From positions 1 to 28,231 of the forward strand of contig QHUF01000280.1 of assembly GCA_003221075.1 (NCBI GenBank): a stretch of 28,231 bases of DNA, in the 5' to 3' direction. The notes under the pieces are model-generated. The model saw only the letters and a program-made list of their open reading frames with translations. It did not search any database and was not told the DNA's origin. The position numbers were made by a program, and so were the translations under genes. The DNA is from Gemmatimonadota bacterium (GTDB taxonomy: Bacteria; Gemmatimonadota; Gemmatimonadetes; Gemmatimonadales; GWC2-71-9). Positions 15,461 to 22,952 of this stretch are shown here, one piece after another (position 1 is the first letter of the stretch; every line of letters begins with the position of its first letter).

Positions 15461-16089
15461 GTCGAGGAGGCGGGTGGGGCGGCGGAAAAATCATCAGGAC
15501 CCGGTGCCGAAGCAAGGGAACGGGTCGGCAACCCGATCTTGGTACCCCATTCATCGGTCAGTTTGAACGTCTCACTCATCGGGAACCGCAGCACCCACAG
15601 GCGCCGCGCCAGATCCTTGAGGGACCAGATGACGGTCCGCTGCACCTCCACGGAGGACCACTGCCCGAATTCGTTATGGGCCAGGTCGGTCCCTAAGGCC
15701 TCCGCGATGCTCGTCGCTAACTCCTGATGTTCCTGCTGCGGTGCGTGCTGTGGAACCTTCTTGGTTCCTTTTTGGGGACCTGAACCCTCGCCCCAAAGTA
15801 CCCACTCGAGCGTAACATCTGGGATGCCAATGTCTTTGGCCTTCGTCACGATCAGCCGCGCCACGTCTGCGGGAAACTTCTCGCGATGGGGCCATTTCTT
15901 TATAGCTGCTTCAGTTACACCACCACCCAATGCCGCGGCGAACTGTCGATAGCTCAGGGAGATACCTTCCCACGGACTGAAGACGTCCAACAGCGTCGCC
16001 AGGCGGTTCGCCACGGGGACTCGTTTCGGGCCAGTTTCGGGCTTGACAGGTGACAAGATATCCCTACTTTCGGTGTCGTAGTAAGGCAC
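15451..16089 (-). CDS. Phage-repressor-like helix-turn-helix protein
   Basis: 212 residues. A helix-turn-helix segment (about residues 45-85; SYRQFAAALGGGVTEAAIKKW is the core) is followed by VTLEWVLWGEGSGP, which resembles the region after the DNA-binding domain of Cro/CI-type phage repressors. The C-terminal half is not recognised and lacks an obvious LexA-like Ser/Lys protease dyad. GTG 16089 has AGAGG (complement of 16097-16101) 7 nt upstream. The stop TAG is formed by bases of tRNA-Lys, so the gene abuts a classic integration target. Composition is less GC-rich than neighbours, suggesting transfer. It is divergent from the gene at 16164, with an inverted repeat between. Confidence 0.65.
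16043..16070 (+). promoter_or_regulatory. Candidate sigma70-type promoter toward 16164
   Basis: TTGACA (16043-16048) and TACTTT (16065-16070) are separated by 16 nt. It lies inside the 5' end of the repressor-like gene and would transcribe the secreted protein gene at 16164, crossing the operator-like inverted repeat. Confidence 0.35.
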
Positions 16090-16129
16090 AAAGGGGCCTC
16101 TTACGTCCCCAATAGTGCCTCACGACACC
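16072..16129. promoter_or_regulatory. Operator-like inverted repeat at repressor promoter
   Basis: GGTGTCGTAGTAAGGCAC (16072-16089) and GTGCCTCACGACACC (16115-16129) are inverted copies that match apart from a 3-nt gap. They flank the start of the repressor-like gene and overlap its predicted -10 box. Binding by the encoded repressor is inferred. Confidence 0.5.
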
Positions 16130-16140
16130 AACGTAGTCAA
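16112..16140 (-). promoter_or_regulatory. Candidate sigma70-type promoter of repressor-like gene
   Basis: On the minus strand TTGACT (complement of 16135-16140) is followed after 17 nt by CACTAT (complement of 16112-16117). The predicted start of transcription is about 15 nt before the GTG. The -10 box overlaps one arm of the inverted repeat. Confidence 0.4.
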
Positions 16141-16163
16141 GCGCCCAGCCCTTGGAGATCTCA

Positions 16164-16853
16164 ATGATGTTCGTTCGCCGCTCACTCATGGTGTTCGCGC
16201 TCGCCGTGTCGGTTGCGCGCTGCGCGGACCAACCCACAGCGGTGAAATCTCCCGCAGCGCCGCAGCCGCAGTCCCTGCGCTGGGCAGAACCTCCGCAGTT
16301 CACGGCACGAATTGATTCTCGCGCGCGCCGCTCCGGAACGATGGCCCTGACGCCTCCCCTGAGTCTCGACCAGTATCAAGTGTCGTTCTGGGCGGTGCGC
16401 GGCGAGTCGCGCTCGGTCCAAATCAATTACAGCAGCAGCAGCGACAACCAGACACATCCGTTCCTGCTCCTGACGACCACCGATCCCCAGTTCGTCCCGG
16501 GCGTCGGCGAGCTCGCGATGGGCGACTCGGTGTACATCACCGTCAGCGTCGACACCAGCAAGATCGGCATTAGCCTCGAGCCCAGCGGCCTGCAGTTCGG
16601 TGCGCCGGCCCAGATGAAGATCTGGTACGGTGGCGCCGGCGGTGACTTGAACGGCGACGGCGTCGCGGACAGTTCGGACAGCGCCATCGAAGCGAAGCTG
16701 CTCGGCCTCTGGTATCGCGAAGACGCCAGCGAAGCGTGGGAGCACCTTGGCGCGAGCCAGTCGCTCGACGACAAGTCGTTCACGTATGCGCTGCCGCACT
16801 TCTGCGAATACGAGGTCGCGGAAGCGCTGTTGGAGTGGGCGGTAGGGATTTAG
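16164..16853 (+). CDS. Exported protein with EF-hand-like loop
   Basis: 229 residues. The start is ATG 16164, 6 nt after GGAG (16154-16157); a longer TTG start at 16152 is less likely. The N-terminus MMFVRRSLMVFALAVSVARC is a signal sequence ending in cysteine, but Arg at -1 is unusual for a lipobox, so lipidation is uncertain. DLNGDGVADSSD (residues 161-172) matches an EF-hand/dockerin-type calcium loop. The region after it, with a Trp-containing strand and ALPHFCEYEVAE, resembles the end of ZU5-like domains. It probably acts at the cell surface. The TPR gene follows 18 nt downstream on the same strand. Confidence 0.65.
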   Translation: MMFVRRSLMVFALAVSVARCADQPTAVKSPAAPQPQSLRWAEPPQFTARIDSRARRSGTMALTPPLSLDQYQVSFWAVRGESRSVQINYSSSSDNQTHPFLLLTTTDPQFVPGVGELAMGDSVYITVSVDTSKIGISLEPSGLQFGAPAQMKIWYGGAGGDLNGDGVADSSDSAIEAKLLGLWYREDASEAWEHLGASQSLDDKSFTYALPHFCEYEVAEALLEWAVGI

Positions 16854-16871
16854 GCGCGAGGGCCGCCGCCA

Positions 16872-18884
16872 ATGTCCAAAGATCAAACCCGCGACCAACG
16901 CCTCGCTGAGGCGTCGCCCGTCATCGCCAAAGCCCGCGCACTGGCGGCCGCCGGCCACCATGCCGCCGTAGTCGAGTTCCTGGGCACGCGCGACCAGAGC
17001 GAGCTCGCCGATCCGACCCTCGCCCTGCTCTACGGCATCGCGCAGACGCGGCTCGGCCGGCACGAGCAAGGCCTCCAGTGGATCGATCAGGCCCTCGCCG
17101 CCGCGCGTCAGCGCAGCGAGCATGGCGTCGAGCGTCACGCGCTCAACGCGCGGGGCGCGATCGCCCTCTTCAGCGGCGACCTCACCGAAGCCGCCGATTT
17201 CTGCACGCAGGCCTTGATGGCCGCGAGCCGCGACGGCGATCACGCCACGACCGGCCGCGCCTCGAACAATCTGGGCATCATCAGCCATCTGCGAGGCCGC
17301 CACGCCGAAGCCATCTCCTCGTGGGAGATCGCCACCGCGGCGCACCATCGCGCCGGCATGCAGGCGGGCGTCGCCGATTGCATGCACAACCTGGCCAACG
17401 CGTACCGCGAGCAGGGCGCGCTCGACAAGGCGCTCGCGACTGCCGATCAGGCCGTCGCCGCGGCAGAGGCGAGCCATGACGAGACCCTCTATGCGCTGAC
17501 GCTGCGCGGCCGCGCTGAAGTCCGCGCCGTGCGGAGCGAGCCGGAGCTCGCCCACCGGGAGCTCGACCGCATCCGCGTGATCCGCGGCCAGATGCCCGAC
17601 CCCGTGGCCGAGGCCGAGGATCTGCGCATCGTCGCGCTTGTGCTGGCGGTGGAGAATCAGCTGCCCCGCGCCGAGAAGGCGCTGCGCGAGGTGATCGGCC
17701 GCGCCGAGCTGCACCAGCGGCTGCTCCTCCAGGGCGAAGCCACTCGCGATCTCGCCGTGGTGCTGCGGCGCGCCGGCCGCACGGCCGAAGCGCAGGCCGC
17801 GGCGATGGCCGCCAAGCGCATCTTCGCCCACATGGGCGCCGAAAGCGAAATCCGGAAGCTGGCCAATCAGGGCTGGGACGAAGCGTTCGCCGCCGAGCTC
17901 CGCGGGTCGCTGGCGCCGATCCATGTCGCGCAGGAGTACGCGGACGCGGGCAAGTACGCCGAACTACTGACGTATCTCGAGCAGCGCTCCAAGGACGAGC
18001 TCGAAGAGTCCGCGTTGCTCACGCTGCTCCTCGGCATCGCCCACAGCCGCCTCGGCCGTCTCGAGGTGGGCCAGCAATGGGCGATGGTCGCGCAGCTGCG
18101 TGCCCGGTCGCTCAAGGACCGCATGATGGAAGTGCGGGCGCTCAACGTCTGTGGCGCCATCGCGCTGGAGCGGGGCGGCATCGACGAAGCAACCTACTTC
18201 TTCACGCGTGCCCAGGAAGAGGCGACCGACGACAACGACATGGCCACGGTCGGCCGCTGCGCCAACAACCTCGGCATCATCGCCAGCATGCAGGGCGACT
18301 ACAAGCGAGCCGTCACCGCCTACACGCGCGCGATTGCCGCGTACGAGCAGGCGCACTTCGCCCGCGGCGTTGCGGAGTCACGCCATAACCTCGGCATTGT
18401 GTGCCGCGCTCAGGGCCGGCTGGACCGCGCCCTGGAGATCGCGCAGCTCGCCATTCAGGAAGCCCAGGCGTTGGGCGACCAGCAGATCACCGCTCAGGCC
18501 GTCGCGGGCCTCGCCGAGATTCACGTGGCCCGCGGTGAACGGGACCTCGCGATGGCGGCCATCGAGCGCGCGATCGCGACCCACCGCGACCTCAAGGATC
18601 CGGTTCGCGAAGCCGAAGACCTCCGCATCAAGGCCGGTGCGCTCGCGCTGAATGGCGGCCGTGACCAGTCCGCGACCTTGCTGCGCGACGTCATCGAGCG
18701 CGCGACCGAGCACGGCCGTCCGTTGCTCCTCGCGATGGCGGAGCGCGATCTCGCGCACCTGCTGATCCAGATGGGTGACGCCACCGGCGGGAAAGCAGCT
18801 GCTCAGCGCGCGCGGTCCTCGTTCCAGCGGCTTTCGGCGCGCGCGGAAATCGACAAACTCGACGACTTGCTGGAGACGGCTTGA
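16872..18884 (+). CDS. Large TPR-repeat protein made of two tandem halves
   Basis: 670 residues, all helical TPR-type repeats with no signal peptide or membrane helix, so a cytosolic scaffold. The two halves align with a constant offset of 333 residues: LLYGIAQTRLGRHEQG (53-68) with LLLGIAHSRLGRLEVG, SNNLGIISHLRGRHAEAI (131-148) with ANNLGIIASMQGDYKRAV, and DPVAEAEDLRI (243-253) with DPVREAEDLRI. This is an internal tandem duplication without indels at the checked anchors. The repeats resemble those of AfsR/MalT-type signalling proteins, but no output domain is present. ATG 16872 follows GAGGG at 9 nt. A diguanylate cyclase gene follows 27 nt downstream, so a role as its partner is possible but not shown. 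Confidence 0.85.
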   Translation: MSKDQTRDQRLAEASPVIAKARALAAAGHHAAVVEFLGTRDQSELADPTLALLYGIAQTRLGRHEQGLQWIDQALAAARQRSEHGVERHALNARGAIALFSGDLTEAADFCTQALMAASRDGDHATTGRASNNLGIISHLRGRHAEAISSWEIATAAHHRAGMQAGVADCMHNLANAYREQGALDKALATADQAVAAAEASHDETLYALTLRGRAEVRAVRSEPELAHRELDRIRVIRGQMPDPVAEAEDLRIVALVLAVENQLPRAEKALREVIGRAELHQRLLLQGEATRDLAVVLRRAGRTAEAQAAAMAAKRIFAHMGAESEIRKLANQGWDEAFAAELRGSLAPIHVAQEYADAGKYAELLTYLEQRSKDELEESALLTLLLGIAHSRLGRLEVGQQWAMVAQLRARSLKDRMMEVRALNVCGAIALERGGIDEATYFFTRAQEEATDDNDMATVGRCANNLGIIASMQGDYKRAVTAYTRAIAAYEQAHFARGVAESRHNLGIVCRAQGRLDRALEIAQLAIQEAQALGDQQITAQAVAGLAEIHVARGERDLAMAAIERAIATHRDLKDPVREAEDLRIKAGALALNGGRDQSATLLRDVIERATEHGRPLLLAMAERDLAHLLIQMGDATGGKAAAQRARSSFQRLSARAEIDKLDDLLETA

Positions 18885-18911
18885 TGTTCCAGCGAGGAAA
18901 GCTCTCGAACT

Positions 18912-19727
18912 ATGCAATCGGCTGGTAATCCCGTGGACGAGCGCCGCAGCGGGATCGACCGGCGCACCGGCATCGACCGCCGCGAGCCGTCGCTCGAGGA
19001 GGCCACCGCGCTGCCCCTCCACAGCGTCTTCCCGCACGCCCGGCTGAGCGACAGCGAAGCCGCCGAGCGCACCGCCAAGATCGAAGCGCATCGCCGCGAG
19101 CTCGGGAGCCGGCTGGGCCGCAACGTCGGCGCCGTCGTGGCCGCCGTCGACTACTTGCTCAACATCAGCGGCGATCTCGTCTCCCCGACCATCGTGGAGC
19201 ACGACGCGCTCGAGCTGCTGGAGCACCGGTCGGTCACGGATCCGCTCACCGGCCTGTTCAATCGGTATCACTTCGATGCGACGATGACGCGGGAGATCGC
19301 GCGCTGCCGCCGATACGGCGTGCCGCTTTCACTCCTGCTCGTCGACGTCGATCGCCTGAAGCTGATGAACGACCGCTGGGGCCACCATGCGGGCGACCAG
19401 GCGCTGGGCCGCGTCGCCGTCGCGATTCAGAAGAGCCTGCGCGGCACCGACATCGCGGCGCGCCTCGGCGGCGACGAATTCGCCATCATCCTCCCCGACA
19501 CCGATGCTGTCGCCGGGCTGATCGTCGCCTCCCGCATCCGCCGCCACCTCGTGGAGAACGCGTCCACCATGGTCACCGTCAGCGGCGGCCTGGTCGAGCT
19601 CCCCCGGGCCGTCGCGATGGAAATCTCTGCCCCGCAGCTCATGCTGGTGGCGGATCACGCCCTGTATGCGGCGAAGAATTCTGGCGGGAATTGCGTCGTG
19701 CAGCGGGAGTATCAGGCCGAAGAGTAG
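18912..19727 (+). CDS. Cytosolic diguanylate cyclase (GGDEF) with intact I-site
   Basis: 271 residues. The catalytic GGDEF motif is at residues 186-190 in ARLGGDEFAIILPD and the domain begins with SVTDPLTGLFNRYHF near 107, so it should make cyclic di-GMP from two GTP. The inhibitory I-site RGTD (177-180) lies five residues before GGDEF, predicting product inhibition. The N-terminus has the repeat RRSGIDRRTGIDRRE followed by a helical region (45-105) that may bind a partner or dimerise; no known sensor domain is seen. GAGGAAAG lies about 10 nt before ATG 18912. It probably shares a transcript with the TPR protein gene. Confidence 0.92.
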   Translation: MQSAGNPVDERRSGIDRRTGIDRREPSLEEATALPLHSVFPHARLSDSEAAERTAKIEAHRRELGSRLGRNVGAVVAAVDYLLNISGDLVSPTIVEHDALELLEHRSVTDPLTGLFNRYHFDATMTREIARCRRYGVPLSLLLVDVDRLKLMNDRWGHHAGDQALGRVAVAIQKSLRGTDIAARLGGDEFAIILPDTDAVAGLIVASRIRRHLVENASTMVTVSGGLVELPRAVAMEISAPQLMLVADHALYAAKNSGGNCVVQREYQAEE

Positions 19728-19752
19728 GGGCGCAGCATGCTGCGCCCGTCCA
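19725..19752. repeat. Dispersed palindromic repeat, copy 2
   Basis: A 20-nt perfect palindrome, GGGCGCAGCATGCTGCGCCC (19728-19747), inside a 28-nt element that matches the copy at 5748-5775 at 25 of 28 positions. It begins within the TAG stop of the diguanylate cyclase gene and ends just before tRNA-Glu. It could serve as a transcription terminator stem. Confidence 0.75.
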
Positions 19753-19756
19753 GCAA

Positions 19757-19828
19757 TGCCCCCAAGGGGAATCGAACCCCTGTTCCCACCTTGAAAGAGT
19801 GGTGTCCTAGCCGTTAGACGATGGGGGC
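19757..19828 (-). tRNA. tRNA-Glu (anticodon TTC)
   Basis: A 72-nt cloverleaf on the minus strand: acceptor GCCCCCA with TGGGGGC, anticodon stem CCACT/GGTGG around loop CTTTCAA, and T-arm CAGGGGTTCGATTCCCCTT. CCA is not encoded. Only 7 nt separate it from the next tRNA-Glu, so the two are probably one transcript. Confidence 0.93.
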
Positions 19829-19835
19829 GTGCAAG

Positions 19836-19908
19836 TAGCGGTAACGGGATTCGAACCCGTGTTTGAGCCTTGAGAGGGCTCCGTCCTAGTCCCCTAGACG
19901 ATACCGCC
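19836..19908 (-). tRNA. tRNA-Glu (anticodon CTC)
   Basis: A 73-nt cloverleaf on the minus strand: acceptor GGCGGTA with TACCGCT (first pair G-U), anticodon stem GAGCC/GGCTC around loop CTCTCAA, and T-arm ACGGGTTCGAATCCCGT. CCA is not encoded. It lies upstream of tRNA-Glu(TTC) in the direction of transcription. Confidence 0.93.
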
Positions 19909-20014
19909 CCGCCCCCGGGCGGGGGTGGCGCGTGAATATCGCCAGTGCGCGCGGATGTGGTCAACCCGGCCGAGTGTTGACCTTCTGACTCCAGTACGTA
20001 CCGTTACTGGCCCG

Positions 20015-21211
20015 ATGAAACGTCTCTTCTCCAAGCTCGTCCCCGAAGTCCTGATACTCGTCGCCGCGGCATTGCTGGTGACGATGCCGTCGCTGCGTGG
20101 CCCCGCGAACGGCCTCGCCACCGTTTTCCCCTTCACCGTCGCCGCCGCCGCGCTCCTGCTCGGCTGGCGCTTCAACCGTTCGCGTCTGGTCTTCGCGATC
20201 GCGCTCCTGGCGCTCACCGAATACCTGCTGCTCAAGGGCGTCGAGGCCCCCCGGGATCGCTTCTACTATCAGGCGATGACGTTCCTGCTGCCGATCAACC
20301 TGGCGCTCGTTGCCCTCCTGCCTGAGCGCGGCACCCTCACGCCGGCCGGGCTGATCCGCTGGGTGTTGCTTGGGGTGCAGGTACTCGTGGTCGTGTTCCT
20401 GGCACAGTCCTTCTCGAGCAAAGCCCTCGGCTTTCTCACGACTCGGCTGCTGCCCGCGCGATGGACTGCCTGGACGCCTGTGAGCCAGCCGTCGATTGTC
20501 GCGTTCCTCGCGATCGGCACGCTGCTCTTCATGGCATGGTTGCGCGAACCGCAGTCTCCGGTGCGGGGCTACTTCTACGCGCTCATCGCTGTCTTCGCGG
20601 CGCTCTCGTGGCCTGCGGCGGGAGCGGGTCAGGAGATCTGGCTCGCGACAGGGGGCTTGATCCTCGTCATCGCCGTCATCGAAGCGTCGTACATGATGGC
20701 CTACCGCGACGGCCTGACCGAGCTGCCCGGCCGGCGCGCGTTGAATGAAGCCCTGCCCCGGCTCTCCGGTCAGTTTAGCGTCGCGATGGTCGATGTCGAT
20801 CATTTCAAGCGCTTCAACGACACCTGGGGACACGACGCGGGCGACCACGTCCTGCGGCTCGTCGCCGCGCGGCTCGCGCAGGCGTCCGGCGGCGGGACCG
20901 CATATCGCTACGGCGGCGAGGAGTTCGCCCTGGTCTTTCCCGGCAAAGGCCAGGACGAGTGCCTGCCGCATCTCGAGGAGTTGCGCGAAATCGTCGAGAC
21001 CAGCCGATTTACCATGCGGCGGCGGTTCCGGCCGCGGGTCAAGCCGAAGAACGACAAGAGTAGGAAGACCCGTCCGGGGATCACGATCACCGTGAGTATC
21101 GGCGTGGCGGAACGGAACCACCGCAACGCGTCTCCCGATCAGGTCGTGCAGGCGGCGGACAAGGCCCTCTACCGGGCGAAGGAGGCAGGACGAAACCGCG
21201 TTTCTACCTGA
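20015..21211 (+). CDS. Membrane-bound diguanylate cyclase (GGDEF)
   Basis: 398 residues. The N-terminal 225 residues contain about seven hydrophobic helices, probably a membrane sensor similar to MASE-type modules. The GGDEF domain starts at RDGLTELPGRRALNEALPRL and carries GGEEF at residues 300-304 (YRYGGEEFALVF), an active variant. No RxxD I-site lies five residues before it (GGGTAYRY), so product inhibition is not expected, unlike the cyclase at 18912. An insert rich in Arg/Lys (about 332-352) interrupts the domain. ATG 20015 begins the first membrane helix; a reading from 19925 would add a non-hydrophobic tail and overlap the region just after tRNA-Glu. It heads a run of genes leading to the PPK1 fusion. 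Confidence 0.88.
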   Translation: MKRLFSKLVPEVLILVAAALLVTMPSLRGPANGLATVFPFTVAAAALLLGWRFNRSRLVFAIALLALTEYLLLKGVEAPRDRFYYQAMTFLLPINLALVALLPERGTLTPAGLIRWVLLGVQVLVVVFLAQSFSSKALGFLTTRLLPARWTAWTPVSQPSIVAFLAIGTLLFMAWLREPQSPVRGYFYALIAVFAALSWPAAGAGQEIWLATGGLILVIAVIEASYMMAYRDGLTELPGRRALNEALPRLSGQFSVAMVDVDHFKRFNDTWGHDAGDHVLRLVAARLAQASGGGTAYRYGGEEFALVFPGKGQDECLPHLEELREIVETSRFTMRRRFRPRVKPKNDKSRKTRPGITITVSIGVAERNHRNASPDQVVQAADKALYRAKEAGRNRVST

Positions 21212-21237
21212 TCCTTCCTTTCTTATGTGCCCCCGCC

Positions 21238-22206
21238 ATGGCGAGCGCACAGAGCCTCTTCCGCGATCGTGCGCCGCTCACACTCCGATTAGAAGGCGAT
21301 CTGCACGCGTTATTCCGCGATCGCGGCGCGGAGCGCAAAGAGCACCCCGCAACGCTGCGTTACGGTGAAGGGGCCGACACCGGCAGCCTCGGCGTCAAAC
21401 TGCGGACGCGCGGCATTTTCCGGCTGAAGCAGTGCGGGTTTCCACCGATCCGGCTCGATCTCCCCTCCAAGAACGTCGACAACACGCCGTTCGCCGGCGA
21501 GGACAGGCTGAAGCTCGTCACCCACTGCCAGGGCGACCGCTTGTTCGAGCGCAATCTCCTCCGCGAGTACGCGTTGTATCGCGTGTTCAACGCGGTGACC
21601 GACACCAGCTTCCGGGTGCGCCTCGCCCACATGACGTACGTGGATTCGGCGCGGCATGACACGGTGACGCGCTATGGATTCTTGATCGAGTCCGACACCG
21701 CGCTCGCGCTGCGCATCCACGCCGACCAGGTGCGCAGCGACAACGTGTACGATCCGGTGACCGATCCGTCATACATGACGCTGGTCGCCGTCTTTCAGTA
21801 TCTGATCGGCAACAACGACTGGTCGGTCTGGAAACGGCACAACATCGCGATCTTCCAGGAAGTGGCCCAGCCCCGTCCGCTCCTCGCCGTGCCGTACGAC
21901 TTCGATTTCTCCGGAGCGGTCAACGCGCCGTATGCGAGCCCCCCCGAGCAGCTCAAGATCCAGTCGGTGCGCCAGCGCGTGTACCGCGGGTTTTGCCAGC
22001 CGGACAGCATTTTCCTCACGCACGCCCTCGCCCGGTTTAGCGCCGCGAAGGATTCCATGTACGCCGCGGTGCGCGCCGTACCCGACCTCCCCGAGCGCGA
22101 CGTCCGCAACGTGCTCGAGTACTTCGACGAGTTCTACAAGGTCCTCAACGACCGCGCGGTGGTGAATCGCGAGTTCGTGCGATCGTGCAGACGGATGCCC
22201 CAGTGA
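21238..22206 (+). CDS. CotH-like conserved protein of polyphosphate gene cluster
   Basis: 322 residues from ATG 21238. Conserved-looking blocks are GVKLRTRGIFRLKQCGFPPI (52-71), LKLVTHCQ, ERNLLREYALYRVFN, GNNDWSVWKRHN (191-202) and VPYDFDFSG (218-226). The HN and DFD pair recalls the catalytic residues of atypical kinases such as CotH, which often neighbours DUF4956 and VTC genes; this assignment is inferred. The frame is open upstream and codes FYLILPFLCAPAMASAQS, a good signal peptide ending in ASA, but it has no ATG, GTG or TTG. An ACG at 21190, 4 nt after AAGGAGG, or a CTG at 21208 (CTGA overlap) may be the true start. It overlaps the DUF4956 gene by 4 nt. Confidence 0.7.
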   Translation: MASAQSLFRDRAPLTLRLEGDLHALFRDRGAERKEHPATLRYGEGADTGSLGVKLRTRGIFRLKQCGFPPIRLDLPSKNVDNTPFAGEDRLKLVTHCQGDRLFERNLLREYALYRVFNAVTDTSFRVRLAHMTYVDSARHDTVTRYGFLIESDTALALRIHADQVRSDNVYDPVTDPSYMTLVAVFQYLIGNNDWSVWKRHNIAIFQEVAQPRPLLAVPYDFDFSGAVNAPYASPPEQLKIQSVRQRVYRGFCQPDSIFLTHALARFSAAKDSMYAAVRAVPDLPERDVRNVLEYFDEFYKVLNDRAVVNREFVRSCRRMPQ

Positions 22207-22952
22207 ACGAGCGGCGGGCCTTTGGATTGGTGATCCGGCTGGCGGCGTACTATATGGCGCTCGCTGCCATGGCGTGGCTGGTGGCGCGCTCGATCCCCCA
22301 ATGGGCGACGCTCATCGGCGAGCGGACCCCGGGCGGCGCCGCGGTCGCGATGCTCGGCGCGCTTGCCCTGATGAGCCCCGTCGCGTGGATGTACATGCGG
22401 ACGAAACTGAAGGCGAACTATGACTCGTCGCTGGTGCAAACCGTGATCGTGCTGCCGGTCGTCATCTCCGGCGTCGTCCTGATCGTGCGGGACAGCGTCG
22501 CGCTCGCCTTCAGTCTCGCCGGCATCGTCGCCGCGGTGCGCTTCCGGAACACGTTGCGGGATACCAAAGACGCCGTCTACATCTTTCTGGCCATCGCCGT
22601 GGGGCTCGCCGCCGGCGTGCAGGCGTTCTCCGTGGGGTTCGTCGTGTCAGTCATCTACGTGGCGGTCGTGCTCGTCCTGTGGCGCTTTGACGTTGGCACG
22701 ACCCCGCTGACCGACCGGGTGCGCGGCAGGCTGGTGGTGGAAACAAGTCGCACCGCCGCCGCGGAATCGACGCTCAGCGGCATTCTCGAGCGGTATGCAC
22801 GCAGGTGGAAGCTCGTGCAGTCGGCACCGACGGGCCTGACGTTCACCGTACAGCTTCGCCGGCGCAGTGATCCCGACGCGCTCGTCGCCGCGGTTCGGGA
22901 CGACGCCGCACTGCAGGTGACCGGCGTGCGGTTCGAACCGCGAGACTCATGA
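22203..22952 (+). CDS. DUF4956 membrane protein
   Basis: 249 residues with about four membrane helices in the first 165 residues and a cytosolic C-terminal domain. The family signature AVRFRNTLRDTKDAVYIFLA lies at residues 111-130. DUF4956 proteins are typically encoded next to VTC-type (CYTH-fold) polyphosphate polymerases and CotH-like proteins, and are thought to serve polyphosphate synthesis or transport at the membrane. GTG 22203 forms a GTGA overlap with the preceding gene; a GTG at 22185 is an alternative. Its stop overlaps the next start (ATGA), so the three genes should be translated together. Confidence 0.85.
   Translation: MNERRAFGLVIRLAAYYMALAAMAWLVARSIPQWATLIGERTPGGAAVAMLGALALMSPVAWMYMRTKLKANYDSSLVQTVIVLPVVISGVVLIVRDSVALAFSLAGIVAAVRFRNTLRDTKDAVYIFLAIAVGLAAGVQAFSVGFVVSVIYVAVVLVLWRFDVGTTPLTDRVRGRLVVETSRTAAAESTLSGILERYARRWKLVQSAPTGLTFTVQLRRRSDPDALVAAVRDDAALQVTGVRFEPRDS

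Noticed and set aside
16182..17924. 580-codon minus-strand frame opposite the TPR and EF-hand-like genes
   Set aside because: It is antisense to clear repeat-containing coding sequence, has no recognisable domain and spans two genes; long antisense frames are expected at this GC content.
19976..20008. TTGACC and the CCAGTA/TACTGG inverted repeat before the membrane diguanylate cyclase
   Set aside because: The arms are only 6 bp and no -10 box lies at a suitable distance, so a promoter or operator could not be supported.
19961..21250. 429-codon minus-strand frame opposite the membrane diguanylate cyclase
   Set aside because: The plus strand carries an unmistakable GGDEF domain with membrane helices; the antisense translation is Arg/Gln/Glu-rich and matches nothing.
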